DNA from: Mytilinidion resinicola
Lineage: Eukaryota > Ascomycota > Dothideomycetes > Mytilinidiales > Mytilinidiaceae
Direction of reading: 5' to 3'
Length of the DNA stretch: 64,000 bases
Assembly (NCBI RefSeq): GCF_010093595.1
Contig: NW_022985446.1
Location: forward strand, 1-64,000
In this document: piece by piece, positions 1 to 12,908 of the stretch
Numbering within the stretch: position 1 is the stretch's first letter
How the letters are laid out: each line of letters starts with the position of its first letter
The notes under the pieces: model-generated
What the model was told of the DNA's origin: nothing
What the model saw: only the letters and a program-made list of their open reading frames with translations
The model's database searches: none
Made by a program: the position numbers and the translations under genes

Positions 1-126
1 AGAACCTGCCTCTAAAAAATAAATAGAATAAGCCCTGTGCCTAAATCTACGCCCTAGTCTAGTATTTTCTATTCTTAATAAATAAATAGAATAAGAGCTG
101 GTTCTATTTACTGCTATAGAATAGAT
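1..126. repeat. R1 repeat, copy a (about 120 bp)
   Basis: A 120-bp sequence beginning agaacctgcctctaaaaa and ending near gttctatttac. It recurs at 1158-1279 and 5362-5484. The ends are imperfectly inverted (tagaac at the left, gttcta at the right), and an internal aagccct/agggct pair is also inverted, so it can fold. It flanks the R2 body on both sides at 1-1279, so it could be a short terminal direct repeat of a small element. The copy is cut by the window edge. Confidence 0.7.
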
Positions 127-1157
127 ATATTTAAATGCCTTTTTAATACATGCCTGCACCCTTTTTTCTCCTAATCGACTTAGCCGTCCTGGCTTCCTTC
201 CTGCTAACTACCTATAGATCTTTTGCTAATGCTTTTTTATTGCCCTAATACTCCGCGATATATAACGGTAACGGCCTAGTTCTAGTTAATATAATAATCT
301 ATTCGAATATAACAGCAACTAGCTAACTAGCGCTATAATACTGTCCGGTATTTTAAACTTACTTAGATACTAGATAACTCCGGGCTATTTACGTATACCT
401 TCTCTAATTAAATCGGCCTTTTTGCGCGGTACCTTATAGATCTTTTATAAATAGCCTTTAATTTAGTCTAGCTATACGCTATACCTATACTCCTTATAAA
501 TAGCTAATTAGAATTCGGCTAAATGCTTAAAATACCTGCTTTTAGTACTGGATTTAGCTATTTTAAACACTTAGTCTGCCTTTAGAATTAACTCTTACTT
601 AATATTTAATAGGCGGCGACGAGTGCTACTTATAGGTTGCTAGGTGCAATTTCCACCCCTTTTTCGCCTCGCTGCTATAGTTGCTACGGTTGCTAATTAC
701 CCTAACTACCTGCTAAACTATTATAACTATAGCCTAACTTATAATATAACTATACCTGCCCGGGATCTATATATAACTGCACAGGATCTGCGCTAATATA
801 TACGTCCGGGCTTAAAGTTCTTATCCCTAACTAAAAATTAGGCCTGTAGCTACCTTATTTACTACTATACCTTCCTTACCTGCACCTAATACGCTATTAT
901 TAAATATTAACCACGCCTGCCTTCTATAGGCATTAGTTTAGTGCTGCTGCTAATATTTATATAGTATATATAGCTACGGCTAGTAGTATTCTGCTGCGCG
1001 CTTAGTTACGGTTGCGGCAGTTCTGCGAACACTATAACTTCCACCTAACTCTAACTAACTACACGGGTTAACCTAATATAAATCGGCTAGGGGGTGCAAC
1101 TAAATACGCTAAATAATATACTAAAATTTAGTGTAATTCCGGCTGCGGGATATAAAT
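121..1157 (-). repeat. R2 repeat body, copy a, with degenerate minus-strand ORF
   Basis: About 1.04 kb that is repeated at 4325-5361 in the same orientation, with many C/T and A/G differences between the copies. The minus strand retains a stop-riddled reading frame over roughly 120-600, with readable runs such as KVPRKKADLIREGIRK and SRLGEKRVQACIKKA, so it was once coding and basic. I do not recognise the family. Flanking R1 copies at 1-126 and 1158-1279 make the unit R1-R2-R1. Confidence 0.65.
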
Positions 1158-1279
1158 AGAACCTGCCTCTAAAAAATAAATAGAATAAGCCCTGTGCCTA
1201 AATCTACGCCCTAGTCTAGTATTTTCTATTCTTAATAAATAAATAGAATAAGGGCTAGTTCTATTTACCGCTGTAAAAT
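1158..1279. repeat. R1 repeat, copy b
   Basis: Second copy of the 120-bp R1 sequence, nearly identical to 1-126, immediately following the R2 body. Its right end abuts a truncated LTR-like sequence at 1284, so one element has inserted into, or recombined with, the other at this point. Confidence 0.75.
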
Positions 1280-1283
1280 AAAG

Positions 1284-2799
1284 GCAGGCAGAATAGAGGC
1301 AGATTTATATATAGAATATAGCGTATATAAAGTTTACTAGTATACTTAGCAGGCAGCTATACTTGCAGTATAGCAGTATATCGCGGTTAATACTATAATA
1401 GTACCCCCCTTCTAACCCTAACCCTATAGCGGCGCAGAAAGCTATTAAGTGCGCGTTTTTAGCGGTAGTTTTTATACGGGCAGGATAGGAAGCAGAGGCG
1501 GAAAAAGAAGCGGATGCGGATATAGGTGTAGTAGAGACTTATTAAATAAACGGACGGATAAACGGACGGATAAATAGGCAGATAAACAGGCGGACGGAAT
1601 AAGTACTAGTAATAAAGCTTAAGTTAGTACCCCCTAGGCAGTAGTAAAAGTATCGACTAAACTAGACTAGAACTAGTAATAGAACTTAAGCTAGTGCCTT
1701 TCTAGGCTATAGCAGGAGTATTAACTAGACTAGTACTAAAATAAAGGCTAAAGCAATAGCTAGTATAGTAGAGTAAAAAGCTTTATCTATTTCTAGGTAA
1801 TATATATAGCAGGAAGCTAGGTTTAAAGCGCGTAATACGTATAGTAGGATCTAGATTTATTAATAATACTATTAATAAGTATCTAGGTCTAGACTAGGTC
1901 TAAAGCGCGTAATATATATAGTATAATATAGATCTAGGTCTAGACTAGAGCTAGAATAAAGGCTAAAGCAATAGCTAGTGCTATAGAGTAAAAAGCTTTA
2001 TTTATTTCTAGGTAATATATAGTAGGAACCTAGGTTTAGGGTAGTAGTATAGTACTAGTAATTAGGGTCTAGTTCTAGGGTAGTAGTATAGTACTAGTAA
2101 TCGGAATCCGGGTTTAAAGTAGTAGTATAGTACTAGTAATTAGGGTTTAGTTCTAGGGTAGTAGTATAGTACTAGTAATTAAAATCCGGGTCTAGAGTAG
2201 TAGTATAGTACTAGTAATTAGGGTCTAGTTCTAGGGTAGTAGTATAATACTAGTAATTAGAATCCGGGTTTAGAATAGCAGTATAGTACTAGTAATCGGA
2301 TCGGAGAATAGAATTAGGATAGAAAATAGACGTATACTATTAAAGTAAGGCAGACTAGAGTAGGCTAGCTAGTAGAAGAATATTATAGTAGTTTCTACTA
2401 TACTTACTATATAAGTAGAAATAGGACTAATAGGTCGGCTATTATAGGCGTAGGCTAAAGGGAAAAAAAAAGGAAAAAAAAGTTTAGGTCTAGATCTGTT
2501 AAAAACGCTATATAGAGCTTTATAACAGCTTTACGCTATTATTAACAGGTGTTAGGCTGGGCGGCTAATTCTAATATTATAACGATAATATATCGTATAT
2601 AAGCACTAAATAAGCAGGTATTAGAAATAATCTAGATAGCTATATATAGCTGTTATAATAGCTTAAAAAAATTAGTAAAAAGTCGGAGGCAGGCAGAATA
2701 GAGGCAGATCTATATATAGGATATAGCGCACGTAAAGTTTGCTAGTATACTTAGCAGGCAGCTATGCTCGCAGTATAGCAGTATATTGCAGTTAATACT
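1284..2799 (+). mobile_element. Non-coding LTR element, plus copy, left LTR truncated
   Basis: The right LTR-like repeat lies at about 2576-2799. Its second half is repeated at 1284-1393, so the left LTR has lost its 5' half. The element matches, in reverse orientation, the complete copy at 22081-23677. The interior has no coding frame that I can recognise. It holds a duplicated segment of about 70 bp (near 1740-1812 and 1964-2034) and a 39-bp tandem array (2037-2310). The size and lack of coding capacity fit a non-autonomous (TRIM/LARD-like) LTR element that depended on enzymes from another element. This is inferred from structure only. Confidence 0.7.
2037..2310 (+). repeat. 39-bp tandem repeat array inside the LTR element
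   Basis: About seven copies of a unit built on tagtagtatagtactagtaa followed by an alternating tail (gggtctagttctaggg or aatccgggtttaaag). Alternation of the two tails gives a higher-order period of two units. The same array is present in reverse orientation at about 22595-22820 in the second element copy, so the array belongs to the element and was not made locally. Confidence 0.8.
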
Positions 2800-2815
2800 G
2801 TAATAATAACCACGT

Positions 2816-4324
2816 TTTTCTATTAATAGGTAACTGCGTTTAATAGTTCTTTAAAAAGTCCTATTCCGGTTGCTTATTTATTAGATTGTCCCGCAATTTA
2901 CTCTATAGAATTACGGGCACTTAATTAGTTATCTTATTCTATTTACTAGGTAGCAGGATTTTAGTATATATATATGCTAAAATCCTGCTATTAAAAAACA
3001 ACAGCTTTTTTAATAATAACTATTAGCTCTTTATAACTAACCTGTATACTATACTATAGAACTAGGCTATATTAAAATATAACCCCTTATATAACAACTT
3101 ATTATAGCCTATTTATTTAATATAGCCTTTTAATATGCTGTTATAATAGATTTTTAACCTATATATCCGTAAATCTAATATCTACTATATTAGCCTGTAG
3201 CTTTCTTAGACTATAAACTTATCTATTATCTCTTAAATAAACTATAAACATTTTTTCTACTGCTACTAGAATAGTATACTACTATTATCGCTTTTATATA
3301 TACTATTACTATTAAACTTACTATTTTAAAATAGCTCTAATAATTCTAACGCTTACTAAACTACTATAAAACAGGTAACCTTAATAACGGCTAATAAAAT
3401 AGGCGGATACAACTTAGGGCCCTTTTAGCCGTTCTTTTTAACACCTAATACTGCTAATATATATACTAATAGGCTATTATACTTCTTATAGATAATAGAT
3501 TAGTTTAGTAACTTAATATAAAACTGTAAACACGCCTTCTAGATGCCTATTAACCCTTCTAGCTTACTACTAGCGTTTTTAGGCCTACTATCTCCTATTT
3601 ACTGCTTCTTATTACTATCTATTTTATTAATTTCTATTTTATTCTCCTTCTCTTCTATTTTATCTTCTTCCTTCTCTTCCGTTTTATTCTTTTCCTCTAC
3701 CTCTCGCTCGGCCTGCTTAATTAACGCCTTCTACACCTTTTACTGCCGCCGTATAAACTAGTACTTAGGGCTCTTCTATTTATACTTGCGCTGTATATAG
3801 GCAAAAAACATTAATATCTGCTTCTATAGCTAAGTATATTTACTAATCGACTTCTTATCTATATACGGCTATAATAGCTAGTACTGCGTTTAGTACTTTT
3901 CTATTTAAATCGCCTCTAACTGTATAAATACGCCGACTTAATTAATAACTAATACCTAGCTAAACTGCGCTAACCTGTTTATAGCCTCCTAAATTACGGC
4001 TTTAATAGGTTTCTCCTCCTGCTTTAGGTTTATATTTAGCTTCTTAATATATACTAATAAATCCGGCCTCTCTATACCTACTAAATATAGTAACTACTAT
4101 ATCTGCTCTAACTATAGGTTTACCTTATCTTTTTTACCGGCCTAGATAATTATTTAGGCTTACTTCTCTATATTTACCTACGCCTCTGCTATCTTTTTCC
4201 CTAACTGCGCCTATATAATTTAGCCGTTAATAGGAACAGGTTCTAGCCTAGCTTCCTAGCCTTGCCTAGGTTGTTATACTTTAAAATACTATAATCCGTG
4301 GCCTTATATAAAAAACCGCTGGTA
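2816..4324 (-). pseudogene. Degenerate minus-strand protein gene with acidic/Lys-rich segment
   Basis: Reading the minus strand from about 4130 down to 2900 gives a long frame interrupted by many TAG/TAA codons. Readable runs include KLNINLKQEEKPIKAVI, KQILMFFAYIQRKYK and SLLVYILAVLGVKKNG, with a Glu/Lys-rich low-complexity stretch at about 3640-3740. The layout is reminiscent of large fungal zinc-finger/DUF3505-type proteins found in repeats, but I cannot confirm the family from sequence alone. It lies between the LTR element and the second R2 copy. No part of it can be functional. Confidence 0.4.
2951..2990. repeat. 40-bp near-perfect palindrome
   Basis: The left arm tagcaggattttag is perfectly complementary to the right arm ctaaaatcctgcta. 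They are separated by a TA-rich centre that is itself almost palindromic. It lies within the degenerate minus-strand gene and has no associated gene of its own, so it may be a small foldback or the footprint of an excised element. Confidence 0.6.
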
Positions 4325-5361
4325 ATAGATATATTTAAATACTTTTTTAATGCGTGCCTGCACCCTTTTTTCTCCTAATTAACTTAGCTATCCTGGCTTC
4401 CTTTTTACTAACCACCTATAGATTTTTTGCTAATACTTCTTTATTACTTTAATACTCCGCGATATATAATAATAACGGCCTGGTTCTAGTTAATATAATA
4501 ATCTATCCGAATATAATAGCAACTGGCTAACTAGCGCTATAATACTGTCCGGTATTTTAAACTTACTCGGATACTAAATAACTCCGGGCTATTTACGCAT
4601 ACTTTCTCTAATTAAATCGGCCTTTTTACGCGGTACCTTATAGATTTTTTATAAATAGCCTTTAATCTAGTCTAGCTATATACTATACCTGCACTTCTTA
4701 TAAATAGCTAATTAGAATTCGGCTAAATACTTAAAATACCTGCTTTTAGTACTAGATTTAGCTATTTTAAATACTTAGTCTACCTCTAGAATTAACTTTT
4801 ACTTAATATTTAATAGGCGGCGATAAGTGCTACTTATAAGTTGCTAGGTGCAATTTCCACCCCCTTTTCGCCTTGCTACTATAGTTACTGCAGTTGCTAA
4901 TTACCCTAACTACCCGCTAAACTATTATAACTATAGCCTAACTTATAATATAACTATACCTGCGCGGGATCTATATATAACTGTATAGGATCTGCGCTAA
5001 TATATACGTCCGGGCTTAAAGTTCTCGTCCCTAACTAAAAATTAGGCCTGTAGCTACCTTATTTACTGCTATACCTTTTTTACCTATATCTAATACGCTA
5101 TTATTAGATATTAACTACGCCTGCCTTCTATAGGTATTAGTTTAGTGCTGCTGCTAATATTTATATAGTATATATAGCCACGGCTAGTAGTATTCTACTG
5201 CGCGCTTAGTTGCGGTTACAGCGGTTCTGTAAATACTATAACTTCTACCTAACCCTAACTAACTATACAGGTTAACCTAATATAAATCGGCTGGGGGGTG
5301 CAACTAAATACGCTAAATAATATACTAAAATTTAGTGCAATTCCGGCTGCAGGATATAAAT
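4325..5361 (-). repeat. R2 repeat body, copy b
   Basis: Second copy of the 1.04-kb R2 body, colinear with 121-1157 throughout and followed in the same way by an R1 copy. No R1 precedes it, so its left terminal repeat has been lost. Differences from copy a are almost all transitions, as expected from independent RIP of two duplicates. Confidence 0.7.
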
Positions 5362-5484
5362 AGAACCTGCCTCTAAAAATAAATAAAATAAGCCCTGTGC
5401 CTAAATTTACGCCCTAGTCTAGTATTTTCTATTCTTAATAAATAAATAGAACGAGGGCTAGTTCTATTTACCGCTATAGAATAG
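5362..5484. repeat. R1 repeat, copy c
   Basis: Third copy of the 120-bp R1 sequence, placed at the right end of the second R2 body in the same orientation as copy b. It marks the end of the duplicated R2-R1 cassette. Confidence 0.7.
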
Positions 5485-6158
5485 ACTTTTTAGTATTATT
5501 TCCCTTATTATCTTCTATTTTATAGAATATAGTCTAAAGCTGCTATACTTTAATAGCTTTAGCGTAAAAAACTTCACCTTCTATATTTTAGGGCTATTCT
5601 TACCTTTATAGATAACCCTAGCCTTATACGCTCTCTCTATAAACACGCTTACCTAAGCCTAATTTCTATATATAATACTAACTTAAAAAGCGTTATAATA
5701 GAGCCTAGTACTACTTACTGCAGTATACTTACTATATTCTTTTTCTAGAACTTAAAGCAGTAAATAGCAGTTTTTTAGAACTTTTTTCGGGCTAACTATT
5801 ATTTAAAATAGATGCCTAAATAGTATTATTAAGGCCTTAAATTAGTATTTAGCGGGCGTTGCTAGCTTAAAGCTTAGAAGGCGGAAGAAAGTATCTATTA
5901 TAGTTATAATTAAAACTAAAGGCTTTATTTAGAAACGCCTGTTATATAATATATAGATTCCCTTAATTATATAAAATTATAATCTTTTCTCTAGCTTTAA
6001 TAGGTTAAATTATATAAATAGTTTTATATTCTATATTACTATTCTAGCTATAGTAAAAGTTTAGAATATAGCTATAGTTAATAAAGTAGGCTATAAAGTA
6101 GACTTTACCTATAGGCGAGCCGGGTTTATAGGGCAGAGCGTTTATCTTAATAATACTA
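5485..6158. other. Degenerate AT-rich stretch, unassigned
   Basis: About 670 bp with residual coding texture on the plus strand (for example ALFRNACYIIYRFP near 5930) but frequent stops in all frames. I see no TIR, LTR or recognisable domain. It ends at the TA that flanks the pogo-like element. Confidence 0.4.
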
Positions 6159-7998
6159 ATATATTCTATAAGCAAGCCGTCTACCTAAGTAAGCCGTCTA
6201 CTTTATTATAAAAACCGGCCTTAAACGTTAATTACTTTATAACGCTAATAGATATTAGCTATATATAACTTATAGCCTAATCTGCAGCAACTTCTATATT
6301 ATTTTTACACGTACGAATATTATACCCTAGCTTACTATAGTATCTATAGCACTGCGCGCTCCTGCTAGAATCTGCTCTACCTTACTGCCTTTTACTTTAG
6401 GCGTTCTTATTAAGCCTTTAAGCAGCTATTTAAAAGCCTGCTTCTATTATTAAAGTTCCTTCTCTCTAGATCCGCTTTTTTTTGCGCGCCTTATACTTTA
6501 TAGCGGCTTTATTTACCTTTTAAAGGCTAGTAACTATATCGCGCAGTAGTATAGCTTAATATATTATCGTTGCAGCACCTTTAAAAAGGCTGCTAAGCGT
6601 ATTAAAAATTGCTGTAGGCGAGCTATTTTAATACCTTTAAATATAATTATAAATTAAAGCTAATTAAGAGCCTAGCTTATAAGCGTTGCTTAGTATTTTT
6701 AATTCCTATTAAGCCTCTACTATAGTAGAAGGCAACAGCGTATAAAGCTAAATATTAAGCTTTAAAAGCACTGCCTCTAGATTAAGCGGTATAAGGCCTG
6801 CGCCTTAAAAGCCTGCGTAAATATTACTTTTTATAATTAAGTTATAGAAGGCTGCTTTAAATACTAGTAAAAACTCTAGCTTTATAATATAGTTAATATA
6901 GTAGCGTATTAAGTCCTTAATTTAGCGCCCGTATACCTTTTTTAACGGCGCAAAGCAGCTAATATTAAGCGGCTGCAGTAGGTGCAATAAATACGCTGGC
7001 ATGCAGAGAGTAATAATATTATTCTCCTTGCAAATCTCTTTAAATTTAAGCGAGCGGTAGCTCTCGTAGCTATTAATAATTAGCAGCTAATGCATGCCTA
7101 TAGTATAATCCTTTATATACTTATTAAAATACTATAGCCAGGTAATACTAAGCTTATTCGTTGTCTAGCTATTATTACTTACTGCTATAACCTAGTCTAG
7201 TAGTATATTATTACCCTTATACTATATAAAGAGGTAGTACTTACCTAAAAAGATAATAAATAGCGGGATAGCCTATCTACAGGCATTAACTCCTTAGATT
7301 ATTATTATCTATTCGCGATCGCCTAGCTGTATTAATTTTAGACAATTGCACTGCTTAAAGCCTGTTATAACCACGCTAGTTAAAATAATACCTATTTAAA
7401 AGCTAGCTTTATTAAAGTTATATATATTTTTATCTAGAATACTATACTTTGCTTTTATATTGCGTATAAGCTTAAACTAATCGCTAATTGCCTTTAGATT
7501 CTTATATAAAGCTTTCTAATAATCGTACTTTTAATTAAATTATATTTTAAGCTTAGGTGTTCGCTTAATAAAGTTCTCTAGCCAGTTCTTACTAATATAG
7601 CCGGCGGCGCGCTTAGTAAGTAATTTATTAGCTATTTCTTATATAGTATATAGGTTAGGCGGAAATCCTTATAAATCTAGGTTAAGTATATATTAAACAA
7701 TAACTAATTCCTCTAGCTTAGAAAGCTTCTTTAAATTAGGCTTAGAATCGCGTTATAGGGTTGTTCTAGCGCGTCGATTTTAAAGTATACTTTTGGGTAC
7801 GTTATATATTATAATAGCGCGCCGTTCGCTTTTAAATTACTGCTAATTAATTGCTGCAATAGCTATATATATTCGACCTTTATTTTATATTAATTGCACG
7901 TTATATTGTTAATATATAGTAGTTAGAAGTTAACACGTCGTGTTTTTATAATAAAGTAGACGGCTTACTTAGGTAGACGGCTTACTTATAGAATACGT
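6159..7998 (-). mobile_element. Pogo-like Tc1/mariner transposon, copy A (RIP-inactivated)
   Basis: A DNA transposon of about 1.84 kb flanked by TA on both sides, with inverted ends of about 50 bp that share tattctataagc at the tip. Each end contains two tandem versions of a 16-bp motif (gtagacggcttactta and gtagacggctcgctta type). It matches the copy at 28146-29988 in reverse orientation, so the transposase reads on the minus strand. That frame is destroyed by stops. The family is inferred from the better-readable copy B. Confidence 0.85.
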
Positions 7999-8600
7999 TA
8001 CTAAATAGGTACTTTTCTAGAAAGCTATTATAGAGGGATAGGAACTGCTGTTATAATACTTTAGATAACGCTTTTAGCCTTACTATAAAAACCGGCTCTA
8101 ATTTATTAACTTAGGTTAAAATTAATATAAACTCTAATTATATTCTTATAGCTATACGGGCCGAATATATACTAATAGGAAATAGCCTACTTTTTAGGTC
8201 TATTAGCTTAGCTAAATAGAGGCTAGCTAAAAGAAATAGACCTAGCTAAAAGAACCCTAGTATAGCTAAATAGAAAACCTTACTATACTAAGTACACGCT
8301 AGTAATAACTAACTAAAAAATAAGAATTAAGAAGAAAAAAGGGGGAAGTACCTATATATAGGTAACTGTAAACCGTATTCCTTAACCTATTAAGGCGCAA
8401 TACTTAGGCTAATACTAAACGAATATTATTTTTAGATATATAAACAAATATTATTAGGTATAATAATTAACTAGAACCTACCTAAAAAAACAGCAATTAA
8501 TACCTAATTATACCTAGAATATTAAATAATATTAACTATATTAAATAGAAGGATTTTCGTATAAAATAAGCGAAAACACCCCCCCTAAAGCCGGCGCCGC
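7999..8600. other. AT-rich spacer, nothing recognisable
   Basis: About 600 bp between the pogo-like element and the piggyBac-like relic. No readable frame, terminal repeat or duplication was seen. A short GC-rich patch at about 8578-8625 may belong to the 5' end of the next element. Confidence 0.4.
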
Positions 8601-11000
8601 TACCCGAGTTCTCTCCGCTCCGTATTAATAGTTAGTATACTCTAGAAAGAGCCTTTATACCCTCTAGTTTTAATTAGTATAATTTTATAGCTATTTTTAA
8701 GCTATTCTTTACTAATAAAATAATAGAAAAAATAGTATAGTAAATAAATAAGTATATAAAATAGCACCGGCCTACTAATATACGCCTGCTACGGCTATAG
8801 AAGTTAAATATAAAGCACGAGCTCTATACCTATTTTAGAATACTTATTTATATAAAAGTTACTATAGAAAAGCGCGTTAAGAACTATTAGGGCCCTAAAT
8901 TATATAGTGCTAGCTATATAGTAAAAGACTATATTTTAAAAACCTAGTTTAAGTAGATTAATCGGTACTTTTAGTACTTTTCTATACCTTAAAATAGATT
9001 CTATTTAATATTTAAGCGTATAAATAAGCTCTCTAAGTATTTATAAGTATATAGCCGTATATTATTATTATTATTAGGTTTTATTAGGCCGATTTAGCTC
9101 CTATTAAGGTTTATACAGCAGTACTATCTAGGTTTTATTTATAAGGGGAAACCGTTCGCTCTATAGTAGTTAGGTAAAAACCTTATTTTCTATAGTATAT
9201 AACGCCTTACGTTCTTTTTATTTCTGCGCGGCTATAGAGAATATATAGCAGCTTTATAAGTATTACTATAGAGTAAGCTATTTTAATATATTTTCTAGAA
9301 TTAATCTAGTATCTATAGGCCCTAGGTTCTAAGGTTATATAGTATCTAGAAGGTTAGTAAGGTCCGGGGTCTATATTAGAGCGCGCGTGCCCTTACTATA
9401 TATACGTGCCCTTTTTCTTAAAAGCTAAGGTATTAAATTAAAAAATAATAGGAAATTAGGGGTATAGCCGTATATACTAGACTCTAGGCCCTTACTTTAC
9501 TATTAATAAAATAATATAGAGGTTTATAAAACGGGCTAGCAAAATTATTAATATTTTATCTAAACTAACGCTAGAAGGGTTTAAAATATAGGTTCTTGCG
9601 AATTAAAGCTATATTCTTAATTAGCTATAGTATACTAAAAGAGATAAAAAAGGCCCTATTAACCTTAATAAATTATTTCTTATAGAGGGCTTTACTAAAA
9701 TATAAGCCGTTATACTTAATTTTTTAATATAACGTAATTCTATTATAAATTAACCCCTTTATCCACCTTATAAATATATAGTTTAGCTAGATAATTTTTT
9801 CTCTAATATAAAGCTATTTAAGAAGCTCTATAAGCTTAGAATAGAAGCAGCTAGCACTATATATATAACTAAAACAAAAAGAAAAAAAATAGAAGAAATT
9901 AAAATAAATATTATTACTATTAAAAAACAATCTAGCGCTTTATAACGCTAGATAAAAAGAAAGAAGATTAAGCCTGTAAAAAGCTTCTTTCTATTGCTTA
10001 TAAACCTTAAGTTAAGCTATAATAAGTAAATTCTGTAGGGCACGCTATATAGTAAGTTGTTAAAAAGTTATAAGGTAATAAAATTCGCCTAGAAAAATAT
10101 AATAATAGTTTTATTCCTATCTACTATATATAACAGGAAGAATTATATTACTAAGCTATAGAAACAACCTATAAAAACAGCTACAGGATATTATTAAACG
10201 GTGAAAATATTTAGTAAAAAGGCGCAGGCGTGGCTTAATATTCTAGTACTAATTAATAAGTATAACCTCTAGATATGCGGCGTAAACGTAGTAGACTAGA
10301 TACGCAGCTATTATAATATAAATCGTATTTATAGAAAGATATAGAAGCTATTATAGAGTTTTCTATTAAATATAGTTATAGGTAATAGCTATATACTCTT
10401 ATTATACAGGCCCGAGCCGGGCTTAGGCAAGCGCGTATTACGCTAAAATACTTATCTATAATTCTATTAAAACCTATAAAATAAGCTCCTATATATATCT
10501 ATTCGCTATTGCTAGTAAAATTCTATATAGAAAGCGAAGGGGCCTATAAATCTTATTTAGAAACTAGTTAATAAGTATTAGTATATTAAAATATTTATAA
10601 AATAACCTACCTGCGCCGGCTGCTTAGCTAAGCACTACGTAACTTTAAAGCCTTATTTTAGCGCTTAAAAAGCTTTTACTAAGCTATCTATTAATATAAT
10701 ATAGAAGAAGTAAAAAAATAGCAAGAAGTGGAAATACTATAAAAGGCCGCTAAAAACAAATTAGGGCTATTTTATATATAATATTCCGTTCTATAGAAAG
10801 GGCACGTGCTAGAGTAAATATATAGCCCGGCTTAATACTATTACCTAGCTTTATAAGTAAATATATATATAGAAATTACGAATTTAAATATTTTTATTTT
10901 TCTATAGCTTTTATACTTAGGGGCTAATACAGTGCATTTAATTAGCTATAAAAAGTAGCCTAAGCGTTGCGCCTTAATCGACGGGTTAAGGAATAAGTTA
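8600..11000 (+). mobile_element. piggyBac-like transposase relic
   Basis: The plus strand holds a long frame broken only by stops at former Trp/Gln codons. Over about 9488-9900 it reads GPYFTINKII, LTLEGFKI, then YPPYKYIV-stop-LDNFFSNIKLFKKL and AASTIYITKT. Further on come LLKSYKVIKFA and FLSTIYNRKNYITKL and, at about 10275-10420, GVNVVDQIRSYYNINRI and SFLLNIVIGNSYIL. The order and wording fit the piggyBac (DDE_Tnp_1_7) catalytic domain: FTIDE, the LDNxFTS aspartate region and the GVDxxDQ motif, here with Asp changed to Asn. No clear TTAA-flanked inverted ends were found, so the boundaries are approximate. It is inactive. Confidence 0.78.
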
Positions 11001-12908
11001 TTAATCCTAGGTTATAGCTATTATAACCTAAGTTATTAGGCGGTATAGATTAAACTATAAGAAGCGGCTTTTTAATAAAATATAAGTACTTTTAGATATA
11101 TTATAGTAGTTTATTAGTATAAAAAGTGCAATAATTTAAAATCGAAAATTAAAAATTAAGCTAAAAACCCCGTACTACTAACCTATATAATTAGTTATAG
11201 AGTCTTTTAGTATTTATAGAGTAGAGTAATATAGTTCTAATAAAGTTAATAATTACCTAGGCTAGCTATTCTAGCCTAGGATAATAGAAAATACTATTAT
11301 TATATTTAAGAAAGATATATACTAGATAGGCTTATACCTTATATAAAACCTATTAAATAGAAATCCTAGGCGCTAGCACCGCCGCCAGCACCTTTATAGC
11401 TATAACCTCTACTTTTATAACTACTTTATTTTTCTATAAAGCTTCCGGTAATTACTAGGTATTATAGTATTAATTATAGCCTCCCTCTAAGTATTAATCC
11501 CCTAACACCTTATTACCGTATATATACGCATGTATGCGCTACGCACCTACTACCTAATTCCCGATTTTATTAGGGCCACGCGCTATATATAAGCCCCTTT
11601 TCTCGTTCTGTATATAGCCTGGCTCCTGTTCCTAATTTAATTCGGTATTTTAGCATTTTATAACCAACTATAGTAATAGTATATAGTTATTCTTCTTTAA
11701 ATCTAATACTTATTTATCTCGCGTTTAAATACCCGATATATTATTACTATAACACTAGGGTACTATAGCCTTAACTACTGCTATAGCTACTACTACTATA
11801 GCCTTAGGCAGGTAAATTTTAGCTATAGAGTAGTATAGTATTATTTATAAAGGCTAAAGTAAGCAGCCTATTTAGGTACTAGGTATAGAATTAGGCGTAT
11901 AGGATTTATTAGTTAGTAGAAGAAAAGTAAATACTATAGCTAGCAGCGCTATTAAAATAGATATAGTTACTATAAGTATTATTTATAAAGCTATAAAAAG
12001 AAACGTATTTTAAGCTAGTTAGCTATATAAAGTAGAAAAGAAATGAAAAATACTACCTATAAAGGTTAAAAAGTTTTCTATAGTAGTATAGGCCTAAGTA
12101 TAGTATTTATAAATATACTAGTTAATAAAGCTATAGATATATATAAATACTGCTTTAGTATAGAACTAACGGCTAAAAAAAAGCCTATTAGCTATAAGAG
12201 CTCTAATATAAGCTACTAGGAAAAACTATAAATAGTTATAGACGGGTTAATAGTAGTTATATAAATAGAGTAGTTTACTATAAAGGCAGTTTACTTTAAC
12301 TTTTATAAAAGATTAGTAAAAATAAAAAAGGGAAAATTACTATATAATACTTACGCAGGTCGCAGCCAGGCAGGTAAAAGTATACGCGATATCTAGATTA
12401 GAAATATTAATTGCCTTATACGCCGTAGTATTTAGAAAACTGCTATAGGCGTTTAAGCTAGAAACCGCGTTTATATTAAGTTAAGCAACTGCAGCCTAAT
12501 TTAGGTAGTTGCTGTATAAAATTAGGTTAGCCGGCTATATAGTTGCGGTAGTAGACCTTATAGCTACTATTATTATTAATACTATTTATAGTAGCTAGGC
12601 TATAGTAAGTATTAAAATTTATATAAGTTGCTATTATATAATAGTTATTGCAGGTTTTAGTATTATTAGTATAGAAGGTTAGTATAAAAGGTAGAAAGTA
12701 AAAAAAAAACACCTAGATATAGAAAGGATAATATAGCTAGGTAAAGTACTAGCTAGGTGCTGCCTAGCTATATATATATAGCAGGATAATAGTAAGTTAC
12801 TTTAATAGAAGTAAAGTAGAGTAGTAAAAAAAAAAAAAGTAAAAAAGAAGTCTTTAGCCGGGCTTAAACCTAGGGCTATAGCTTAATTTTTCTTTATATA
12901 AAAAAGCA
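11000..12908. other. Degenerate AT-rich sequence, unassigned
   Basis: About 1.9 kb after the piggyBac-like relic. The plus strand shows scattered readable runs (for example NWRLKKSLLAIRALI-like text near 12165) but stops throughout, and no family is recognisable. A less mutated, more CG-containing patch occurs at about 11360-11600. No TIR or LTR pair was seen. Confidence 0.4.

Noticed and set aside
2037..2310. Regular repeats that could be mistaken for a CRISPR array
   Set aside because: The units are tandem without unique spacers, they sit inside an LTR element, and the genome is eukaryotic.
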